This document shows, piece after piece, positions 26,382-36,184 of a DNA stretch of 64,000 bases; the stretch's first letter is position 1, and every line of letters starts with the position of its first letter. The notes under the pieces were generated by a model. That model did not search any database. It saw nothing but the letters and a program-made list of their open reading frames with translations, and had not been told where the DNA came from. The position numbers were made by a program, and so were the translations under genes. The stretch comes from Cellulomonas denverensis. Lineage in GTDB: Bacteria; Actinomycetota; Actinomycetes; Actinomycetales; Cellulomonadaceae. Location: NCBI RefSeq assembly GCF_012396125.1, contig NZ_JAAXOX010000005.1, forward strand, positions 62,001-126,000. The letters are read 5' to 3'.

Positions 26382-27956
26382 GTGACGTCCCAGAATTCCC
26401 CCACGCTGCCGCGCGAGTTCGAGCACCCGGCCCTGCAGGACCTGGTCCGCCGTGGTGCCACCACCGGGAGCGTCGACGCCGCCGCTCTCCGGGCCGCCTG
26501 CGAGGCCGCCCAGGTGGAGGACGCCCGCCGGCTGAAGGCCGTCGTGCGCGGGCTGGCGAACGCGGGCATCGTCGTGGCCGAGCCCACCCCGGCCGCCGCG
26601 CCGAAGAAGCGTGCCGCCGCGCCGAAGAAGGTCGCCGCCGCGACCACCACCAAGACGCGGACCTCCACCAAGGCCGTCATCGCCGAGGAGGAGGGCGAGA
26701 CCTCCACGGCCGGCACCGCCAAGAAGGCCGTGAAGCCGGCCGCCAAGAAGACCACCGCCACCAAGGCCGCCGCGAAGCCGGCCAAGGGCAAGGCGGCCAA
26801 GGCGACCGCGAAGTCGGACGACGACGCCCCCGAGGACGATGAGGACATCGAGCTCGACGAGGCGGAGCTGACCGAGGAGGCCGACCTGGAGGTCACCGAG
26901 GACGTCGAGGTGACCGAGGGCGACGACGCCGCGGAGGCCAAGCCGGCCACCAAGTCCGGCTCGGAGGAGACCGAGGACACCGGTTTCGTGGTCTCGGACG
27001 CCGACGACGACGACCAGCCGGCCCAGCAGGTCGTGACCGCCGGTGCCACCGCCGACCCGGTCAAGGACTACCTGAAGCAGATCGGCAAGGTCGCGCTGCT
27101 GAACGCCGAGCAGGAGGTCGAGCTCGCCAAGCGGATCGAGGCCGGCCTGTTCGCCGAGGAGCGGCTGAGCCAGCTCGGTGACGACATCGAGCCCAAGGCC
27201 CGCCGCGAGCTGCAGTGGATCGCCCAGGACGGCCGCCGCGCCAAGAACCACCTGCTGGAGGCCAACCTCCGCCTGGTGGTCTCGCTGGCCAAGCGCTACA
27301 CCGGCCGCGGGATGCTGTTCCTGGACCTGATCCAGGAGGGCAACCTCGGCCTGATCCGTGCGGTCGAGAAGTTCGACTACACCAAGGGCTACAAGTTCTC
27401 CACCTACGCCACCTGGTGGATCCGGCAGGCGATCACCCGCGCCATGGCCGACCAGGCCCGCACCATCCGGATCCCGGTGCACATGGTCGAGGTCATCAAC
27501 AAGCTGGCCCGCGTCCAGCGCCAGATGCTCCAGGACCTGGGCCGCGAGCCCACCCCGGAGGAGCTGGCCAAGGAGCTGGACATGACCCCGGAGAAGGTGG
27601 TCGAGGTCCAGAAGTACGGCCGGGAGCCGATCTCGCTGCACACCCCGCTGGGTGAGGACGGCGACTCGGAGTTCGGCGACCTGATCGAGGACTCCGAGGC
27701 GGTCGTGCCGGCCGACGCGGTGAGCTTCACGCTGCTGCAGGAGCAGCTGCACCAGGTGCTGGACACCCTGTCCGAGCGGGAGGCCGGCGTGGTCTCGATG
27801 CGCTTCGGCCTGACCGACGGCCAGCCGAAGACGCTGGACGAGATCGGCAAGGTCTACGGCGTGACCCGCGAGCGGATCCGCCAGATCGAGTCCAAGACCA
27901 TGTCGAAGCTGCGCCACCCCTCGCGGTCGCAGGTGCTGCGCGACTACCTGGACTGA
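26382..27956 (+). CDS. sigA: Primary RNA polymerase sigma factor (SigA/HrdB type)
   Basis: The housekeeping sigma-70 factor. The 524-residue protein has a long N-terminal extension: a region 1.1-like start (1-65), a Lys/Ala-rich tract resembling histone tails (about 70-148) and an acidic tract (about 148-210). The conserved core runs from about 225: region 1.2 ([11 protein letters not shown]), region 2 with [25 protein letters not shown] and [14 protein letters not shown] segments, region 3, and region 4.2 ([20 protein letters not shown]). GTG 26382 follows AAAGG. In M. tuberculosis sigA (Rv2703) heads the same gene neighbourhood. A terminator follows. Confidence 0.97.
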   Translation: MTSQNSPTLPREFEHPALQDLVRRGATTGSVDAAALRAACEAAQVEDARRLKAVVRGLANAGIVVAEPTPAAAPKKRAAAPKKVAAATTTKTRTSTKAVIAEEEGETSTAGTAKKAVKPAAKKTTATKAAAKPAKGKAAKATAKSDDDAPEDDEDIELDEAELTEEADLEVTEDVEVTEGDDAAEAKPATKSGSEETEDTGFVVSDADDDDQPAQQVVTAGATADPVKDYLKQIGKVALLNAEQEVELAKRIEAGLFAEERLSQLGDDIEPKARRELQWIAQDGRRAKNHLLEANLRLVVSLAKRYTGRGMLFLDLIQEGNLGLIRAVEKFDYTKGYKFSTYATWWIRQAITRAMADQARTIRIPVHMVEVINKLARVQRQMLQDLGREPTPEELAKELDMTPEKVVEVQKYGREPISLHTPLGEDGDSEFGDLIEDSEAVVPADAVSFTLLQEQLHQVLDTLSEREAGVVSMRFGLTDGQPKTLDEIGKVYGVTRERIRQIESKTMSKLRHPSRSQVLRDYLD

Positions 27957-27969
27957 GCACGACACGCGC

Positions 27970-28004
27970 ACGGCCCCGTTCTCCACGCCGGAGAGCGGGG
28001 CCGT
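27970..28004. terminator. Bidirectional terminator after sigA
   Basis: A 15-bp stem (27970-27984 with 27990-28004, one G-U pair) lies between sigA and the convergent SDR gene. Confidence 0.82.
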
Positions 28005-28019
28005 TCGTCGTCCGCGGCC

Positions 28020-28769
28020 TCAGACCGCCGACCAGCCGCCGTCGCACACCAGCGTGGTGCCGTTGACGTTGGAGGCATCGTCGGAGGCCAGCCAGACGAT
28101 GGCGTGCGCCAGTTCGGCCGGCTCCGCGGCGCCGGTGAGGATCGCGCCCATGATCGGGCCGATCCGGGCCGCCATGTGCGCCGACTTCATCGAGCCCTCG
28201 ATCGAGGTCTTCACCGGCCCGGGGGCGACCGCGTTCACCCGGATGCCCTGGGGCCCGTAGGCGAAGGCGGTCTGCTTGGTCATCCCCGCCACGGCGTGCT
28301 TGGAGGCGGTGTAGGCCAGCCCGGCGGCCGCGCCGCGCAGGGCGGCCTCGGAGGACACGTTGACGATCGCGCCGTGGCCGGCCTCGATCATCCCGGGCAG
28401 CACGGCGCGCATCAGCCGCATCACCGAGGTCACGTTCACGGCGAGCACCCGGTCCCAGGTGGCGTCGTCGATCTCCACGGCGGGCAGGAAGCCGTCCATG
28501 ATCCCGGCGACGTTGCACAGCACGTCGACCCGGCCACCGGCGGCGGCGAGCAGGGCATCCGCCCCCTCCTGGGTGGCGACGTCGGCGAGCACCGGGACCA
28601 GCGCGGCACCGGGGTGGGCGGCGACCAGGTCGTCCAGGCGGTCGGGGACGATCTCACCGGCGATCACCCGGGCGCCCTCGTCGAGCAACTGCTCGACGGT
28701 GGCCCGGCCGATCCCGGCTCCGGCGGCGGTGACGACGGCGGTGCGGCCGTCGAATCGGGTGCGCGACAT
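28020..28769 (-). CDS. Short-chain dehydrogenase/reductase (SDR)
   Basis: A 249-residue classical SDR using NAD(P)H. It has the cofactor loop AAGAGIGRA (about 15-23), NVAGIMD in place of NAGxx, the catalytic Ser in NVSSEAALRG, and YTASK with catalytic Tyr and Lys; it ends in VCDGGWSAV, as usual. The substrate cannot be told. The ATG at 28769 follows GGGAGG. Upstream are two palindromes at 28865-28877 and 28883-28898 that may control it. It is convergent with sigA across a hairpin. Confidence 0.92.
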   Translation of the reverse strand: MSRTRFDGRTAVVTAAGAGIGRATVEQLLDEGARVIAGEIVPDRLDDLVAAHPGAALVPVLADVATQEGADALLAAAGGRVDVLCNVAGIMDGFLPAVEIDDATWDRVLAVNVTSVMRLMRAVLPGMIEAGHGAIVNVSSEAALRGAAAGLAYTASKHAVAGMTKQTAFAYGPQGIRVNAVAPGPVKTSIEGSMKSAHMAARIGPIMGAILTGAAEPAELAHAIVWLASDDASNVNGTTLVCDGGWSAV

Positions 28770-28864
28770 GATGTGCCTCCCTCGGGTGGCGGGGCCTCGT
28801 CGCCCCGGTGTCCCGACGATAGGCACGCCGACGGGGACCGACGGGAAGATCACCGGTTTGGCGG

Positions 28865-28898
28865 GTGCCCCGGGCACAATTGCGGGACCTAGGTCCCG
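28865..28898 (-). promoter_or_regulatory. Two palindromes upstream of the SDR gene
   Basis: GTGCCC-C-GGGCAC (28865-28877) and the perfect 16-bp CGGGACCTAGGTCCCG (28883-28898) lie about 100-130 bp before the SDR start. The second resembles the core of a DosR-type box. Operators are inferred. Confidence 0.4.
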
Positions 28899-28922
28899 GG
28901 AGCGCGGAGCTGCCCGGATACA

Positions 28923-28962
28923 CGAACGGCCCGCCCGGGCGGTGGGCCGGGCGGGCCGTTCG
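28923..28962 (-). terminator. Hairpin after the DUF7455 gene
   Basis: A perfect 16-bp stem (28923-28938 with 28947-28962) with an 8-nt loop, 12 bp after the stop of the leftward small gene. Confidence 0.75.
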
Positions 28963-28974
28963 GTCGTCGGGTCG

Positions 28975-29199
28975 TCAGCGGGCGGCGCCGGCCCCCGCGC
29001 CGTGTTCGGCGAGGAGCTTGTCCGTCTCGTCCTGCACGTGGGTCGCGATCGCCTCGTACTTGGGCGCGTGCTCACGCGCGTGGTGCGCGCAGAACAGCAG
29101 CTCGCCGACCGGGAGCAGCACGCGGACGTAGGCCTGGGCGCCGCAGCGGTCGCAACGGTCTGCCGCGGTCAGCGGGGCCGGTGCGTTCTCGGTTTCCAT
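28975..29199 (-). CDS. DUF7455-type small zinc-ribbon-like protein
   Basis: A 74-residue protein of unknown function common in actinobacteria. It shows PLTAADRCDRCGAQAYVRV, a CxxC pair, and LLFCAHHAREH, a Cys-His group, which together could bind one zinc. The ATG at 29199 is chosen; ATG 29202 is directly before it and the GGAG just upstream is close to both. It is divergent from parE. Confidence 0.82.
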   Translation of the reverse strand: METENAPAPLTAADRCDRCGAQAYVRVLLPVGELLFCAHHAREHAPKYEAIATHVQDETDKLLAEHGAGAGAAR

Positions 29200-29341
29200 C
29201 ATCTCCGTCACGCTGACATACAACCATCCGCGGCCGTGGTTCTTCCCGCCGGGGGCGGGTGGTTCGCCGTGGGCGTACCCGGGTTCACCCACCGGCGGGG
29301 CGGGGCCGGGATTGTCGCCTGCGGCAGTTACCCTCTGCTGC

Positions 29342-31480
29342 GTGTCCACCGACTCGGCCTACAACGCACGCCACCTCTCGGTCCTCGAGGGCCTGGAGGC
29401 GGTCCGCAAGCGCCCCGGCATGTACATCGGCACCACCGACAGCCGCGGCCTCATGCACTGCCTCTGGGAGATCATCGACAACTCCGTCGACGAGGCGCTG
29501 GGCGGGCACGGCGACCGGATCGAGGTGATCCTGCACGCCGACTCCTCGGTGGAGGTCCGCGACCAGGGCCGTGGCATCCCGGTGGACGTCGAGCCGCGCA
29601 CCGGGCTGACCGGGGTCGAGGTGGTGCTGACCAAGCTGCACGCCGGTGGCAAGTTCGGCGGCGGCTCGTACGCGGCCTCCGGTGGTCTGCACGGTGTGGG
29701 CGCCTCGGTGGTGAACGCGCTGTCCGCCCGGCTGGACGTGGAGGTCGACCGCGGGGGCAAGACGCACCGGATGACCTTCCGCCGCGGTGAGCCCGGGGTG
29801 TTCGACGACCGCGGCGGGGTGAGCCCGGAGTCCCCCTTCGAGCCGTTCACCTCCGGCTCGGAGCTGGCGGTGGTCGGCAAGGTCGCCAAGGCCCGCACCG
29901 GCACCCGGACCCGCTACTGGGCCGACCGCAGCATCTTCCCGAGCACCGCCGTGTTCAGCTACGACGAGCTGGTCACCCGCGCCCGGCAGACCAGCTTCCT
30001 GGTGCCCGGCCTGACCATCGTGGTGCGCGACGAGCGCGGGCTGCCCGGCACCCCCGGCGCCGACGGCCCGCACGAGGAGGTGTTCCGGCACGACGGCGGC
30101 ACGGTCGACTTCGCCGACTTCCTCGCCCCGGACGCGCCGGTGACCGACACCTGGCAGCTGACCGGCTCCGGCAGCTTCACCGAGACCGTCCCGGTGCTGG
30201 ACAACCGCGGACACATGACCTCCCAGGAGGTGCAGCGCGAGTGCGAGGTGGACATCGCGCTGCGCTGGGGCACCGGGTACGAGACCGAGGTCCGCAGCTT
30301 CGTCAACATCATCGCCACCCCCAAGGGCGGCACCCACCTGGCCGGCTTCGAGGCCGCGCTGCTGAAGACCCTGCGCAAGCAGATCGAGCTGAACGCCCGC
30401 AAGCTGAAGATCTCGGCCAAGGACGGCGGCGACAAGATCGAGAAGGACGACGTGATGGCCGGGCTGACCGCCGTGGTCACCGTCCGGCTGGCCGAGCCGC
30501 AGTTCGAGGGCCAGACCAAGGAGGTGCTGGGCACCGGGCCGGTGCGCGGCATCGTGTCCAAGGTGGTCGACTCCGAGCTGACCGGCCTGCTGACCTCCAC
30601 CAAGCGCGAGCACAAGGCGCAGGCCGCCGCGCTGCTGGAGAAGGTCGTGGGGGAGATGCGGGCCCGGGTGTCCGCCCGCAAGCAGAAGGAGATCTCCCGG
30701 CGCAAGAACGCGCTGGAGAGCTCCTCGCTGCCGGCCAAGCTGGCGGACTGCCGCAGCAGCGACGTCGAGCGCTCCGAGCTGTTCATCGTGGAGGGCGACT
30801 CCGCGCTCGGCACCGCCAAGCTGGCCCGGTCCAGCGACTTCCAGGCGCTGCTGCCGATCCGGGGCAAGATCCTCAACGTCCAGAAGGCGTCGATCGCGGA
30901 CATGCTGCGCAACGCCGAGTGCGCCGCGATCATCCAGGTGATCGGCGCCGGCTCCGGGCGGACCTTCGACCTGGACGCGGCCCGGTACGGGAAGATCGTG
31001 CTGATGACCGACGCCGACGTCGATGGCGCGCACATCCGCACCCTGCTGCTCACGCTGTTCTTCCGGTACATGCGGCCGATGGTCGAGGCCGGGCGGGTCT
31101 ACGCCGCCGTGCCGCCGCTGCACCGGATCGAGGTGATCGGCGCCGGGTCGAGGAAGAACGAGTACGTCTACACCTACTCCGAGGCCGAGCTCGCCAGCAC
31201 GCTGAAGAAGCTGGACCGGGCGGGCAAGCGCTACAAGGAGGACATCCAGCGCTACAAGGGCCTCGGGGAGATGGACGCCGACCAGCTGTCCGAGACCACG
31301 ATGGACCCGCGGTACCGCACGCTGCGCCGGGTGACCCTGCCCGCTGCGGCCGCCGCCGACGAGCAGATGCGCCGGGTGGAGGAGGTCTTCGAGCTGCTGA
31401 TGGGCTCCGAGGTCGCACCGCGCAAGGACTTCATCATCGACAACGCCGCCTCGCTGGACGCCTCCAAGATCGACGCCTGA
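29342..31480 (+). CDS. parE: DNA topoisomerase IV subunit B
   Basis: ATPase subunit of a type IIA topoisomerase, probably the decatenating topo IV. The 712-residue protein has the GHKL ATPase domain (EIIDNSVDEA, GRGIPV, GGLHGVGASVVNALS), the transducer domain, and the Toprim domain (FIVEGDSALGTAK, DADVDGAHIRTLLL). It ends with QRYKGLGEMDADQLSETTMDP. The partner subunit A is encoded 2.1 kb downstream in the opposite direction. It could be a gyrase B by sequence alone, but its partner lacks a GyrA box. GTG 29342 lies 7 nt after TACCCT, so the mRNA is probably leaderless. Confidence 0.93.
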   Translation: MSTDSAYNARHLSVLEGLEAVRKRPGMYIGTTDSRGLMHCLWEIIDNSVDEALGGHGDRIEVILHADSSVEVRDQGRGIPVDVEPRTGLTGVEVVLTKLHAGGKFGGGSYAASGGLHGVGASVVNALSARLDVEVDRGGKTHRMTFRRGEPGVFDDRGGVSPESPFEPFTSGSELAVVGKVAKARTGTRTRYWADRSIFPSTAVFSYDELVTRARQTSFLVPGLTIVVRDERGLPGTPGADGPHEEVFRHDGGTVDFADFLAPDAPVTDTWQLTGSGSFTETVPVLDNRGHMTSQEVQRECEVDIALRWGTGYETEVRSFVNIIATPKGGTHLAGFEAALLKTLRKQIELNARKLKISAKDGGDKIEKDDVMAGLTAVVTVRLAEPQFEGQTKEVLGTGPVRGIVSKVVDSELTGLLTSTKREHKAQAAALLEKVVGEMRARVSARKQKEISRRKNALESSSLPAKLADCRSSDVERSELFIVEGDSALGTAKLARSSDFQALLPIRGKILNVQKASIADMLRNAECAAIIQVIGAGSGRTFDLDAARYGKIVLMTDADVDGAHIRTLLLTLFFRYMRPMVEAGRVYAAVPPLHRIEVIGAGSRKNEYVYTYSEAELASTLKKLDRAGKRYKEDIQRYKGLGEMDADQLSETTMDPRYRTLRRVTLPAAAAADEQMRRVEEVFELLMGSEVAPRKDFIIDNAASLDASKIDA

Positions 31481-31526
31481 GCAAAACCGGGTGACAGCGG
31501 GCGCGCCGACCCCGCACGGTGGGGCC

Positions 31527-32540
31527 ATGAGCTCGCTCGCCGACCGCGCCGCTGCGCCCGCCGACCTGCCCGACCCCGACCTGCCCGGGCTGGTGTTCCG
31601 GCCCTACCGGCCGGCCGATCTGGACCCGGTGGTCGCGCTGGTGGTCCGGGCGGAGCAGGCCGACGCGGCGCCGTACCGGACCTCGCCGGTCGAGTTAGCG
31701 GAGCAGATGGACGCCGGACACCTGGACCCGGTCCGGGACACCCGGGTCGGCTGGGACGGCGACGGAATGCCGCGCGCCTGGGTCTGGGCCGAAGCCCGGC
31801 CGGCGGATCAGCGGGTGGCGCGGGCGTTCCTGTTCGGCGGGGTGGATCCGGCCTGGCGCGGCCGTGGTGTCGGCCGGGCTCTCGTGGCGTGGGGCACCGG
31901 ACGGGCCCGTCAGCAGTTGGCCGCGGACGGCCGGGACCTGCCGGGCCGGATCGGCATCTACCTGGATGACAACCAGGTGCAGGCCGCGCGGCTGGTCGCC
32001 GCCGCCGGCTACCGGCCGCTGCGCTACTTCCGGGACATGCGCCGCTCGCTGGCCGAGCCGCTGCCGCAGGTCCGGCTCGCCGAGGGGCTGCGGGTGGTGC
32101 CGTGGTCGGTGGAGCTGGACGAGCCGGTGCGGCTGGCGCACAACGAGGCGTTCGCCGACCACTGGGGCAGTGAGCCGCGCAGCGCCCAGGCCTGGCAGGA
32201 GCGCCGGGCGATGTTCGCCCCGCAGTGGAGCCACGTCGCGCTGGACGAGGCGACCGGGGAGGTGGCCGGGTACACCATCTCGGGGCGTTACGAGCACGAC
32301 TGGCCGGTGAAGGGGTACAGCAGCGGCTACAGCGAACTGCTGGGCGTGCGCCGGGCCTGGCGGGGCCGCGGGCTGGGGGTGGCGCTGCTGACCGCGGCGA
32401 TGACGTCGTTCCGGGCGGACGGGATGGAGTACGCGGAGCTGGATGTCGACTCGGAGAATCCCTCCGGCGCGCACGGGCTGTACGCCTCGCTCGGCTACCA
32501 GGTCACGCACGGGTCGACGATCTACGGCATCGAGCTCTGA
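31527..32540 (+). CDS. GNAT N-acetyltransferase with two GNAT domains
   Basis: A 337-residue protein with tandem GNAT folds, like mycothiol synthase MshD in layout. The first domain (about 20-165) has the acetyl-CoA loop RGRGVGRALV; the second (about 175-337) has RGRGLGVALL and the closing ENPSGAHGLYASLGYQ pattern typical of GNATs. The substrate is unknown; a mycothiol role is possible but not shown. ATG 31527 follows GGTGGGG. It begins 46 bp after parE and ends 45 bp before the MarR gene. Confidence 0.87.
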   Translation: MSSLADRAAAPADLPDPDLPGLVFRPYRPADLDPVVALVVRAEQADAAPYRTSPVELAEQMDAGHLDPVRDTRVGWDGDGMPRAWVWAEARPADQRVARAFLFGGVDPAWRGRGVGRALVAWGTGRARQQLAADGRDLPGRIGIYLDDNQVQAARLVAAAGYRPLRYFRDMRRSLAEPLPQVRLAEGLRVVPWSVELDEPVRLAHNEAFADHWGSEPRSAQAWQERRAMFAPQWSHVALDEATGEVAGYTISGRYEHDWPVKGYSSGYSELLGVRRAWRGRGLGVALLTAAMTSFRADGMEYAELDVDSENPSGAHGLYASLGYQVTHGSTIYGIEL

Positions 32541-32585
32541 GCGCGTCCGCGCGCGCGGGGGTCCACCGGCCGTACCCTGTGCCCC

Positions 32586-33062
32586 ATGACGGCGGTGCAG
32601 GGGCGGGCGGTGGCCGACGAGGATGCCACGTGGCGGGTGTTCCTCGGAATGTCCCGGGACTGGTTCATCGTGATGGAGCGGGCGCTGGGCCAGGCGGCGG
32701 ATGCCTCCGTGGCCGACCTGGAGCTGCTCGAACCGCTGCTGGACGCCGGTGAGGCCGGGCTACGGGCCAAGGACCTGGCGGCGGCCGCCGAGTGGCAGGA
32801 CAGCCGGGTCTCGCACCAGCTGCGGCGGATGGAGCAGCGCGGGCTGGTCGCCCGGGCCCGGGACCGGGAGGACGCCCGCGGCACCATGGTCCGGCTGACC
32901 GAGGCCGGGGTGCGCAGCGCGCAGGTGGCGCGGGACACCCGGCGCAGGGTGGTGCGGCAGATCATCTTGGACGTGCTGTCCCCGGCGGAGCTGGCCGGGC
33001 TGGTCGGCTCGGCGGCCCGGATCCGGGCCGCGGTCGAGGACCTCGCGGGGGCGCAGGGCTGA
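32586..33062 (+). CDS. MarR-family transcriptional regulator
   Basis: A 158-residue winged-helix regulator: an N-terminal dimerisation helix (WRVFLGMSRDWFIVMERAL), then LRAKDLAAAAEWQDSRVSHQLRRMEQRGLVAR (recognition region, residues about 60-92) and the wing DREDARGTMVRLTEAG. The target genes are unknown. TACCCT ends 7 nt before the ATG, so the mRNA is probably leaderless and has its own promoter. A long inverted repeat follows the gene. Confidence 0.92.
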   Translation: MTAVQGRAVADEDATWRVFLGMSRDWFIVMERALGQAADASVADLELLEPLLDAGEAGLRAKDLAAAAEWQDSRVSHQLRRMEQRGLVARARDREDARGTMVRLTEAGVRSAQVARDTRRRVVRQIILDVLSPAELAGLVGSAARIRAAVEDLAGAQG

Positions 33063-33080
33063 ACGCCCCTGCTTCCTCCT

Positions 33081-33137
33081 CGAGAGTGCACGAATGCACG
33101 CTTCCGGGGCCGGGAGGCGTGCATTCGTGCACTCTCG
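33081..33137. repeat. 21-bp perfect inverted repeat with nested palindromes
   Basis: Arms 33081-33101 and 33117-33137 match perfectly around a 15-nt loop. Each arm also contains the smaller palindrome GTGCA-CGAA-TGCAC. It lies between convergent genes and may end transcription from both sides; a dispersed REP-like element is also possible. Confidence 0.8.
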
Positions 33138-33172
33138 GCGAGACGGGGACGGGTGGGGCGCGACCTTCGCGG

Positions 33173-33571
33173 TCAGGGCGCGGTCAGCGCGGTCACGGGG
33201 GCGGTCGGGATGCCGGCGTGTGCGGCCCCGGACTGCAGCACCGGGTCGGCCGTGACCAGCAGGTCGGCCTGCAACCGGGCCACCGCCAGGTACTCCGCCG
33301 GCCGGGGGTCGTCCCAGCCCAGGTCGCGGGCCAGCCGCCAGGCCACCGCCCGGGACACCCGGTCGCCCAGCAGCCGGATCCGCAGCGCCGCCAGCCGGTC
33401 CAGCAGGACACGTCCCTCGGCCTCCGGCAGTTCCCGGTAGAGCAGCGCCAGCGCGTCCGAGCGCAGCACCGCGGGCCCGACCAGGGTGTGCCCGGTGACG
33501 CCGGCCCGGATCAGGGCGACGGCGACCGGCGCGTCGATCGCGTAGCGCGTGCCGCCGGTCGCCGTGGCCAT
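33173..33571 (-). CDS. PIN-domain-like protein
   Basis: A 132-residue protein that resembles a PIN ribonuclease of the VapC kind: an initial acidic strand (YAIDAPVAVALI), a central helix pair with LLYREL, RAVAWRLARDLGWDDPRPAEYLAVARLQADLLVTADPVL with the late acidic residues, and GIPTAP at the end. Some canonical Asp positions are conservative changes, so activity is uncertain. No antitoxin gene is next to it. It starts 2 bp after the parC stop and is probably read with it. Confidence 0.72.
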   Translation of the reverse strand: MATATGGTRYAIDAPVAVALIRAGVTGHTLVGPAVLRSDALALLYRELPEAEGRVLLDRLAALRIRLLGDRVSRAVAWRLARDLGWDDPRPAEYLAVARLQADLLVTADPVLQSGAAHAGIPTAPVTALTAP

Positions 33572-33573
33572 GG

Positions 33574-36057
33574 TCAGCCGATCGCGGTGGGCGGTGCGCT
33601 CAGCGGCGCGCCCGACCCGTCCCGCCGCTCGTCGACCTCGGGCAGCTCCACCGGCTGGCCGGCCGAGCCGGTGGCCCGTGCGGGCGCCCGGCCGACCCAG
33701 GCCAGGAACAGCGCGTCCTCACCCTTGAGGAACCGGTGCGACCGGACCCCACCGGTGGCGCGGCCCTTGCCCGGGTACCGGCTGAACGGGGTGACCTTCG
33801 CCGATCCGGCCTGGGTGCCGGGCAGTGCGGTGGACGAGCCGGAGACCGTGACCACCACGGTGTCCTCGGCCGCCGGGGGCACCGCGCCGAAGAACACCAC
33901 GCTGGCGCCGGGGGCCAGCTTGATCCCGGCCATGCCACCGGCGGGACGGCCCTGGGGTCGCACCGCGGCGGCCGGGTAGTGCAGCAGGCTGGAGTCGGAG
34001 GAGACGAAGACCAGCTCGTCCTCGTCGGTGACCGCCGCGGCGCCGACCACCTGGTCGCCGTCCCGCAGCCCGATCACCTCCCAGGCGTCCCGGTTGGCCG
34101 GCGGCTCACCGGAGACCACCCGCTTGACCACGCCCTGGGCGGTGCCGATCGCCAGGGTGGGCGCGTCCGGGGCGATCGAGCACAGGCCGATCACCCTCTC
34201 GCCCTTGTCCAGCTCGATCAGCTCGCCGAGCGGCAGCCCGCCGCCGAGGGAGGGCACCCCGTCGGTCGGCGGCAGCCCGGGCAGGTCCAGCACGGAGATC
34301 TTGCGCACCAGGCCGGAGCTGGTCAGCACGCCGATGTCGCCCCGCGCGGTGGTGGTGACCGCGCCGGCCAGCACGTCGTGCTTGGACCGGGGGGTGTCGT
34401 CGCCGGGGTGCAGCACCACGTCGACCCCGGCGGTGCGGGCGACCAGGCCGGTGGCGGACAGCAGCGCCACGCAGGGGGTGTCCTCGATCTCCAGCGACAG
34501 GGTCGCCACGGTGCGCTTGGCCACCGGAGCGCCCTCCGCGGCGGTGGCCACCCCACCGGCGGACTCCAGCAGGATGGTGCGGCGCGGGGTGCCGTAGGTC
34601 GCGGCGACCTCGGCCATCTCGTCCGAGACCGCACCGCGCAGCAGCGCGTCGTCGGCGAGCAGTGCGCGCAGTGCCCCGATGTCGGTGGTGAGCTCGTCGC
34701 GCTCCTTCTCCAGCTCGATCCGGCTGAACTTGGTCAGGCGGCGCAGCCGGAGTTCGAGGATGTACTCGGCCTGCGGCTCGGACAGGTCGAAGACGGTGCG
34801 CAGCCGGGTGCGGGCGGCGTCGGCGTCGTCGGAGGACCGGATGACCTGGATGACCTCGTCGATGTCCAGGATCGCGATCAGCAGGCCCTCGACCAGGTGC
34901 AGGCGTTCCAGCTTGCGGTCCAGCCGGTACTGGCTGCGCCGGCGCACCACGTCCAGCCGGTGCTGCACCCACACCTGCAGCAGCTCGCGCAGGCCCAGGG
35001 TGCGCGGCTGGCCCTCAACCAGGGCGACGTTGTTGATCGAGAACGAGTCCTCGAGCGGGGTGTAGCGGAACAGCTGCTCCAGCACCGCATCGGGGTTGAA
35101 GCCGGTCTTGACCTCGATCACCAGGCGCAGGCCGTGCTCGCGGTCGGTGAGGTCCAGCACGTCGGAGATGCCGGAGAGCTTCTTGTTCTGCACGCCCTCC
35201 TTGATCTTCTCGATCACCTTCTCCGGGCCGACGCCGTAGGGCAGCTCGGTGACGATGATGCCCTTGCGGCGGGGGGTGACGTTCTCGATCCGGGTGGTGG
35301 CCCGGGTCCGGAACGCGCCGCGGCCGGTCCGGTAGGCGTCCCGCACGCCCTCCAGGCCGACGATCTTGCCGCCGGAGGGCAGGTCCGGGCCGGGGACGAA
35401 CCGCATCAGCTCGTCCAGGTCGGCCTCGGGGTGCTGCACCAGGTGCCGGGCGGCGGCGATCACCTCGACCAGGTTGTGCGGCGCCATGTTGGTCGCCATG
35501 CCGACCGCGATGCCGGCCGCGCCGTTCACCAGCAGGTTCGGGATCGCCGCGGGCAGCACCGAGGGCTGGGTGAGCTTGTTGTCGTAGTTCGGCACGAAGT
35601 CCACGACGTCCTCGTCCAGCCCGGCGTTCATCGCCAGGGCCGAGGGCGCCATCCGGACCTCGGTGTACCGCGGGGCGGCCGGGCCGTCGTCCAGCGAGCC
35701 GAAGTTGCCGTGTCCGTCGACCAGCGGCAGCCGGAGCGAGAACGGCTGCGCGAGGCGGACCATCGCGTCGTAGATCGCGGTGTCGCCGTGCGGGTGCAGC
35801 TTGCCCATCACCTCGCCGACCACCCGGGCCGACTTCACATAGGCCCGGTCCGGTCGCAGCCCCATCTGGGACATCTGGAACAGGATCCGGCGCTGCACCG
35901 GCTTGAGCCCGTCCCGGGCGTCCGGCAGCGCGCGGGAGTAGATGACCGAGTAGGCGTACTCGAGGAACGAGCCCTCCATCTCGGCGGCGACGTCGATGTC
36001 GACGATCCGCTCGACGACGTCCTCGGGCGGCGTGCTGGGTGCGGTGCGGCGCGCCAT
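33574..36057 (-). CDS. parC: DNA topoisomerase IV subunit A
   Basis: The DNA-cleaving subunit. The 827-residue protein has the winged-helix/tower core with [29 protein letters not shown], and the catalytic Tyr131 in [11 protein letters not shown], then a C-terminal beta-propeller. I find no GyrA box (QRRGGxG) in the C-terminal region, which favours topo IV over gyrase. The ATG at 36057 overlaps no gene and is divergent from the acetyltransferase gene. A PIN-like gene follows in the same transcript. Confidence 0.93.
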   Translation of the reverse strand: MARRTAPSTPPEDVVERIVDIDVAAEMEGSFLEYAYSVIYSRALPDARDGLKPVQRRILFQMSQMGLRPDRAYVKSARVVGEVMGKLHPHGDTAIYDAMVRLAQPFSLRLPLVDGHGNFGSLDDGPAAPRYTEVRMAPSALAMNAGLDEDVVDFVPNYDNKLTQPSVLPAAIPNLLVNGAAGIAVGMATNMAPHNLVEVIAAARHLVQHPEADLDELMRFVPGPDLPSGGKIVGLEGVRDAYRTGRGAFRTRATTRIENVTPRRKGIIVTELPYGVGPEKVIEKIKEGVQNKKLSGISDVLDLTDREHGLRLVIEVKTGFNPDAVLEQLFRYTPLEDSFSINNVALVEGQPRTLGLRELLQVWVQHRLDVVRRRSQYRLDRKLERLHLVEGLLIAILDIDEVIQVIRSSDDADAARTRLRTVFDLSEPQAEYILELRLRRLTKFSRIELEKERDELTTDIGALRALLADDALLRGAVSDEMAEVAATYGTPRRTILLESAGGVATAAEGAPVAKRTVATLSLEIEDTPCVALLSATGLVARTAGVDVVLHPGDDTPRSKHDVLAGAVTTTARGDIGVLTSSGLVRKISVLDLPGLPPTDGVPSLGGGLPLGELIELDKGERVIGLCSIAPDAPTLAIGTAQGVVKRVVSGEPPANRDAWEVIGLRDGDQVVGAAAVTDEDELVFVSSDSSLLHYPAAAVRPQGRPAGGMAGIKLAPGASVVFFGAVPPAAEDTVVVTVSGSSTALPGTQAGSAKVTPFSRYPGKGRATGGVRSHRFLKGEDALFLAWVGRAPARATGSAGQPVELPEVDERRDGSGAPLSAPPTAIG

Positions 36058-36184
36058 GTGCGGTGCGGACTCCTGTGACTGGTGGGGACTGCGGGCGGCT
36101 CATTGTCCTCCGCCGGGGCCGGTGATCGGCACCACGACGCGCCAGGACCCGGTCAGCGTGCCACGCCCCAGTACGCTCGTGGCC

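Noticed and set aside
33063..33172. Antitoxin gene for the PIN-like protein
   Set aside because: The space holds only the inverted repeat; the MarR protein is too long and faces the other way.
29342..36057. DNA gyrase instead of topoisomerase IV
   Set aside because: Subunit A shows no GyrA box, and the genes are far from any dnaA/recF-like context; a whole-genome check for gyrAB would settle it.
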